A program made the translations under genes and the position numbers. From assembly GCA_012522875.1 (NCBI GenBank), contig JAAYJP010000113.1, positions 1 to 9,193 on the forward strand: a DNA stretch of 9,193 nucleotides, given 5' to 3'. Below the pieces are notes generated by a model that was not told the origin of the DNA, did not search any database, and worked only from the letters and a program-made list of their open reading frames with translations. Of this stretch, positions 6,861 through 9,193 are shown piece by piece. The number at the start of each line of letters is the position of its first letter. Position 1 is the first letter of the stretch. Source of the stretch: Clostridiales bacterium. GTDB taxonomy: Bacteria; Bacillota; Clostridia; Christensenellales; Aristaeellaceae.

Positions 6861-8524
6861 TAAGGCTTCCCGTGATCAAAAGGCCACGGTTTGATTTTTG
6901 GTTTTTTGTGAAGGCCGCGGTGATTCTGTCCATGCTCTTTTTCCTGGTCTATCCTTTTTCCACGCTCATCACTCGGAGCTTTTTCTCAAAAAACACGGAC
7001 GGCCTGACGCTTAACAACTACGCTTCCTTTTTCAGCAAAAAGTACTACCTGGACGCGCTGAAAAACACACTCTCCATTTCCTTCATTTCATCCTTCGCCT
7101 GCCTGCTGGTGGGCGCGCCTATGGCATATCTGATGACCCGCTTCAATATCTGGGGAAAAAAGGTCATTTATGTTTGCATTATCCTGGCGCTGATGTCCCC
7201 TCCTTTTCTTGGCGCCTATTCCTGGATACTGCTGTTTGGCCGCGCGGGCTTCATCACCAGCCTGCTGGCCGCCATTGGCATTAAAGCCCCCACCATTTAT
7301 GGCATGGGTGGCATCATCCTTGTCTTCACCCTCCATCTGTTTCCCTATGTCTACCTGTATGTAGCGGGAGCATTAAGCAGCATTGACTCTTCCCTGGAGG
7401 AAGCGGGAGAAAACCTGGGCTCTTCCAAACTGCGCCGCCTGTTTACAGTTACATTGCCGGTGGTCATGCCGTCCATCCTGGCTGGCGCTGTGATGGTCTT
7501 TATGACTTCACTGGCTGACTTCGGAACACCCATGCTTCTGGGTGAAGGCAAAACCCGTGTGTTATCCGTGTTGGTGTATGACGCCTATATGAGCGAAATC
7601 GGCGGCAACGCCAATATGGCCAGCGCCCTGTCGGTCATCGCGGTCATCACCTCCTTGAGTGTCCTGCTGCTTCAAAAATTTTATGTGGCGCGGAAAAACT
7701 ACGCGATGACATCACTGCGCCCGCCCAAGGTCATCGTGTTGCATGGCTGGAAGCGGTTCCTGGTGACGCTGCCGGTCGTGCTGGTTGCCTTTATGGGCCT
7801 GCTTCCGCAGCTGACAGTGGTCGTTTCCTCCTTTATCCAGACGGATTTCACCGGTTTCATCGGGGGATTCACCCTTGATAACTACCAAAAAATCCTGAGC
7901 CGCCTGGCTACCAACATCACCAACACCTACTATTTCTCCGCCGTCGCTATCGTGTTCATTGTTGTCTTTGGCATGCTCATTTCCTATATCCTGGTGCGCA
8001 AGCGCGGCAAGATCGCCAGCGCCATGGATCTGCTGGTGATGTTCCCCTATGTCATTCCGGGGTCGGTACTTGGCGTATGCCTGATCGTGGCATTCAACCG
8101 GCAGCCAATCGTCCTGACCGGCACTGCCGCCATCATGATCATTTCCTATGTGGTCCGGAAATTGCCCTATACAGTCCGGTCAGGCAGTGCCTTTCTCTAC
8201 CAGATGGACGCCTCAGTGGAGGAAGCGTCCATCAGCCTGGGCGTGTCCCCCATGAAAACCTTCTTTACCGTGATTGCCCGCCTGATGCTGCCGGGTATCC
8301 TGTCCGGAGCCATCCTCAGCTGGATCACCTGCATCAACGAGCTAAGTTCCTCCATCATGCTCTACGGCGGCAAAACTTCCACAATTTCCGTGGCTATTTA
8401 TCAGGAAGTCATGCGCATGAGCGACGGCACCGCCGCCGCGCTGGCCTCCATCCTGACGCTCACTACGGTGGCTTCCATGATGATCTTCCTGCGTTTCAGC
8501 AAGGGAAGGGCATCCCTCATTTAG
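6857..8524 (+). CDS. ABC transporter permease, fused two-domain (FbpB/AfuB/ThiP-like)
   Basis: This 555-residue inner-membrane permease has two homologous BPD-type transport domains fused in one chain, so one gene supplies both halves of the channel. It has many hydrophobic segments, about twelve in two sets of roughly six. The first copy spans about residues 15-275 and the second about 300-545, separated by a basic linker (RPPKVIVLHGWKR). Each copy has an EAA coupling loop that contacts the ATPase: EEAGENLGSSKLRRLFTVTL (181-200) and EEASISLGVSPMKTFFTVI (455-473), each followed by a Pro-Gly or Pro-Ser hinge and a membrane helix. The fused form is typical of ferric iron, thiamine and hexose-phosphate/organophosphate importers. 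Translation starts at the ATG of an ATGA overlap with the ATPase stop, and GGGGAGG lies just upstream. It is the last gene of the operon, followed 38 bases later by a strong terminator. Confidence 0.94.
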   Translation: MIRLPVIKRPRFDFWFFVKAAVILSMLFFLVYPFSTLITRSFFSKNTDGLTLNNYASFFSKKYYLDALKNTLSISFISSFACLLVGAPMAYLMTRFNIWGKKVIYVCIILALMSPPFLGAYSWILLFGRAGFITSLLAAIGIKAPTIYGMGGIILVFTLHLFPYVYLYVAGALSSIDSSLEEAGENLGSSKLRRLFTVTLPVVMPSILAGAVMVFMTSLADFGTPMLLGEGKTRVLSVLVYDAYMSEIGGNANMASALSVIAVITSLSVLLLQKFYVARKNYAMTSLRPPKVIVLHGWKRFLVTLPVVLVAFMGLLPQLTVVVSSFIQTDFTGFIGGFTLDNYQKILSRLATNITNTYYFSAVAIVFIVVFGMLISYILVRKRGKIASAMDLLVMFPYVIPGSVLGVCLIVAFNRQPIVLTGTAAIMIISYVVRKLPYTVRSGSAFLYQMDASVEEASISLGVSPMKTFFTVIARLMLPGILSGAILSWITCINELSSSIMLYGGKTSTISVAIYQEVMRMSDGTAAALASILTLTTVASMMIFLRFSKGRASLI

Positions 8525-8562
8525 GTGATGATGGATAAGGCCAGCCCGGAACAATTGCGAGC

Positions 8563-8597
8563 AAACCCTTGAAAGAACTGCTATTCAAGGGTTTTTT
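8563..8597 (+). terminator. Intrinsic terminator of the ABC transporter operon
   Basis: AAACCCTTGAA (8563-8573) and TTCAAGGGTTT (8584-8594) form a perfect 11-bp stem around a 10-base loop, and the T6 run (8592-8597) is the classic tail. It lies 38 bases after the permease stop and separates the operon from the repeat array. Confidence 0.9.
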
Positions 8598-8670
8598 CTT
8601 CTTCGCCTTGCTAAGCCCCGCTTGCCCGCGCCCGCATCTTCCCCACTCCGCTCCGTCCAGTGTCCAATGT
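8598..8670. other. Intergenic sequence with no recognised feature
   Basis: Pyrimidine-rich sequence lies between the operon terminator and the repeat array. No gene, promoter or RNA is recognised. A short CCAA-TG-TTGG inverted repeat at 8663-8672 sits where the array's large hairpin would be in a full unit, so this stretch may be a decayed edge of the array. Confidence 0.4.
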
Positions 8671-8704
8671 TGGGAAAGGAGAAGCAATGGGTCGTGTCAT
8701 AGGC
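8671..8704. repeat. Diverged partial copy at the left edge of the tandem array
   Basis: These 34 bases align without gaps to the tail of unit A (8792-8825), matching at 24 of 34 positions, with GGGAAAGGAG conserved. Many of the differences are transitions, as expected for an old decaying copy. The large hairpin that precedes this tail in intact units is missing. Confidence 0.6.
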
Positions 8705-9193
8705 GGCTTTTGAAAAAAGCCGCCGCGAACCAAGGGCAGTCCACGACGATGCCGCTCCCGTTCGTCTCCCGTCAAAGCCCGCAGGCTTTGGCGGGAAAGG
8801 AGGAGCGACGGAACGGGTGAGAGGGGGCTTTTGAAAAAAGCCGCCGCAAACTAAGTGCAGTCCGCGACGATGCCGCTCCCGTTCGTCTTCCGTCAAAGCC
8901 CACAGGCTTTGGCGGGAAAGGAGGAGCGACGGAACGGGTGAGAGGGGCTTTTGAAAAAAGCCGCCGCGAACTAAAGGCAGTCCGCGGCGATGCCGCTCCC
9001 GTTCGTCTCCCGTCAAAGCCCGCAGGCTTTGGCGGGAAAGGAGGAGCGACGGAACGGGTGAGAGGGGGCTTTTGAAAAAAGCCGCCGCGAACTGAATGCA
9101 GTCCGCGACAAAACCCCATGTCTTACCCCGTCAAAGCCCACAGGCTTTGTCGGGAAAGGAGGAGCGACGGAATGTGTGAGAGGTGGCTTTTGA
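8705..9193. repeat. Tandem array of ~120-bp structured units (four full copies plus a cut fifth)
   Basis: Units begin at GGCTTTTGAAAAAAGCC: A 8705-8825 (121 bases), B 8826-8945 (120), C 8946-9066 (121), D 9067-9184 (118) and E 9185 onward, cut by the window. A and C differ at about 4 positions and B and C at about 7, while D is clearly diverged in its middle. Each unit has (1) GGCTTTT-GAA-AAAAGCC, a 7-bp stem with a 3-base loop; (2) a short variable tract before GCAGTCC; (3) a 12-bp hairpin (8768-8779 with 8784-8795 in A, one G-T wobble, loop CGCA or CACA); (4) AAAGGAGGAGC; and (5) a GACGGAACGGG arm complementary, with one bulge, to CCCGTTCGTC upstream of hairpin 3. The spans are not all multiples of three, so coding is unlikely. 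There is no spacer/repeat division as in CRISPR and no transposase. Its role is unknown. Confidence 0.93.

Noticed and set aside
8794..8832. Mini-cistron after AAAGGAGG: GTG AGA GGG GGC TTT TGA across unit junctions
   Set aside because: It occurs at the A/B and C/D junctions but not at B/C, where one base is missing, or at D/E. The frame is therefore not conserved and the GTG is far from the Shine-Dalgarno-like motif.
8585..9119. Two overlapping - strand open frames (115 and 143 codons) rich in repeated Pro/Arg/Phe motifs
   Set aside because: They are the tandem repeat read backwards. Unit lengths of 121, 120, 121 and 118 shift the frame between copies, so the repeated peptide moves from one frame to another. 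No ribosome binding site or family resemblance is seen.
8705..9193. CRISPR array
   Set aside because: The whole ~120-base unit is repeated. There are no short identical repeats separated by unique spacers, and no cas genes are present.
9172..9193. Possible gene start (ATG at 9172 with GGAGG nine bases upstream) running out of the window
   Set aside because: The ATG exists only because unit D differs from the other copies, and just seven codons are visible. This is too little to call a gene.

Overview
The window (about 9.2 kb, GC-rich, dense ordinary bacterial gene layout) looks like a chromosomal segment of a GC-rich Clostridia-type Bacillota. This is inferred from strong AGGAGG-type ribosome binding sites, the style of the solute-binding protein, and a tandem structured intergenic repeat. 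A Christensenellales-like host is only a guess. There are seven protein-coding genes (one cut by the window edge) and no RNA genes.

Left part (1-3086): the C-terminal half of imidazolonepropionase (hutI, + strand) converges on histidine ammonia-lyase (hutH, - strand). hutH lies downstream of, and probably in one transcript with, a shikimate-dehydrogenase-family gene (aroE-like, - strand). HutH and HutI catalyse steps 1 and 3 of histidine degradation. Urocanase, step 2, is not in view. The aroE-like protein keeps the catalytic Lys/Asp but lacks the Ser-x-Ser shikimate-binding motif.

Middle (3087-4653): a 139-bp divergent intergenic region with a candidate promoter in each direction, then a complete alpha-D-phosphohexomutase gene.

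Right part (4650-8597): a complete ABC importer operon. A near-consensus promoter has its -35 box overlapping the phosphohexomutase stop codon. It is followed by a solute-binding protein, a hairpin with a short T-run, an ATPase, and a fused double-domain permease that overlaps the ATPase by ATGA. The operon ends in a strong intrinsic terminator. The architecture is that of the FbpABC/AfuABC/ThiBPQ-like family. The substrate is not certain: iron is the usual automatic label, but a phosphorylated sugar or other organophosphate fits the neighbouring phosphohexomutase at least as well.

End (8598-9193): no gene. A tandem array of about 120-bp units fills the end and runs off the window. Each unit carries two inverted repeats and an exposed AAAGGAGG motif, and it is the least explained structure here.
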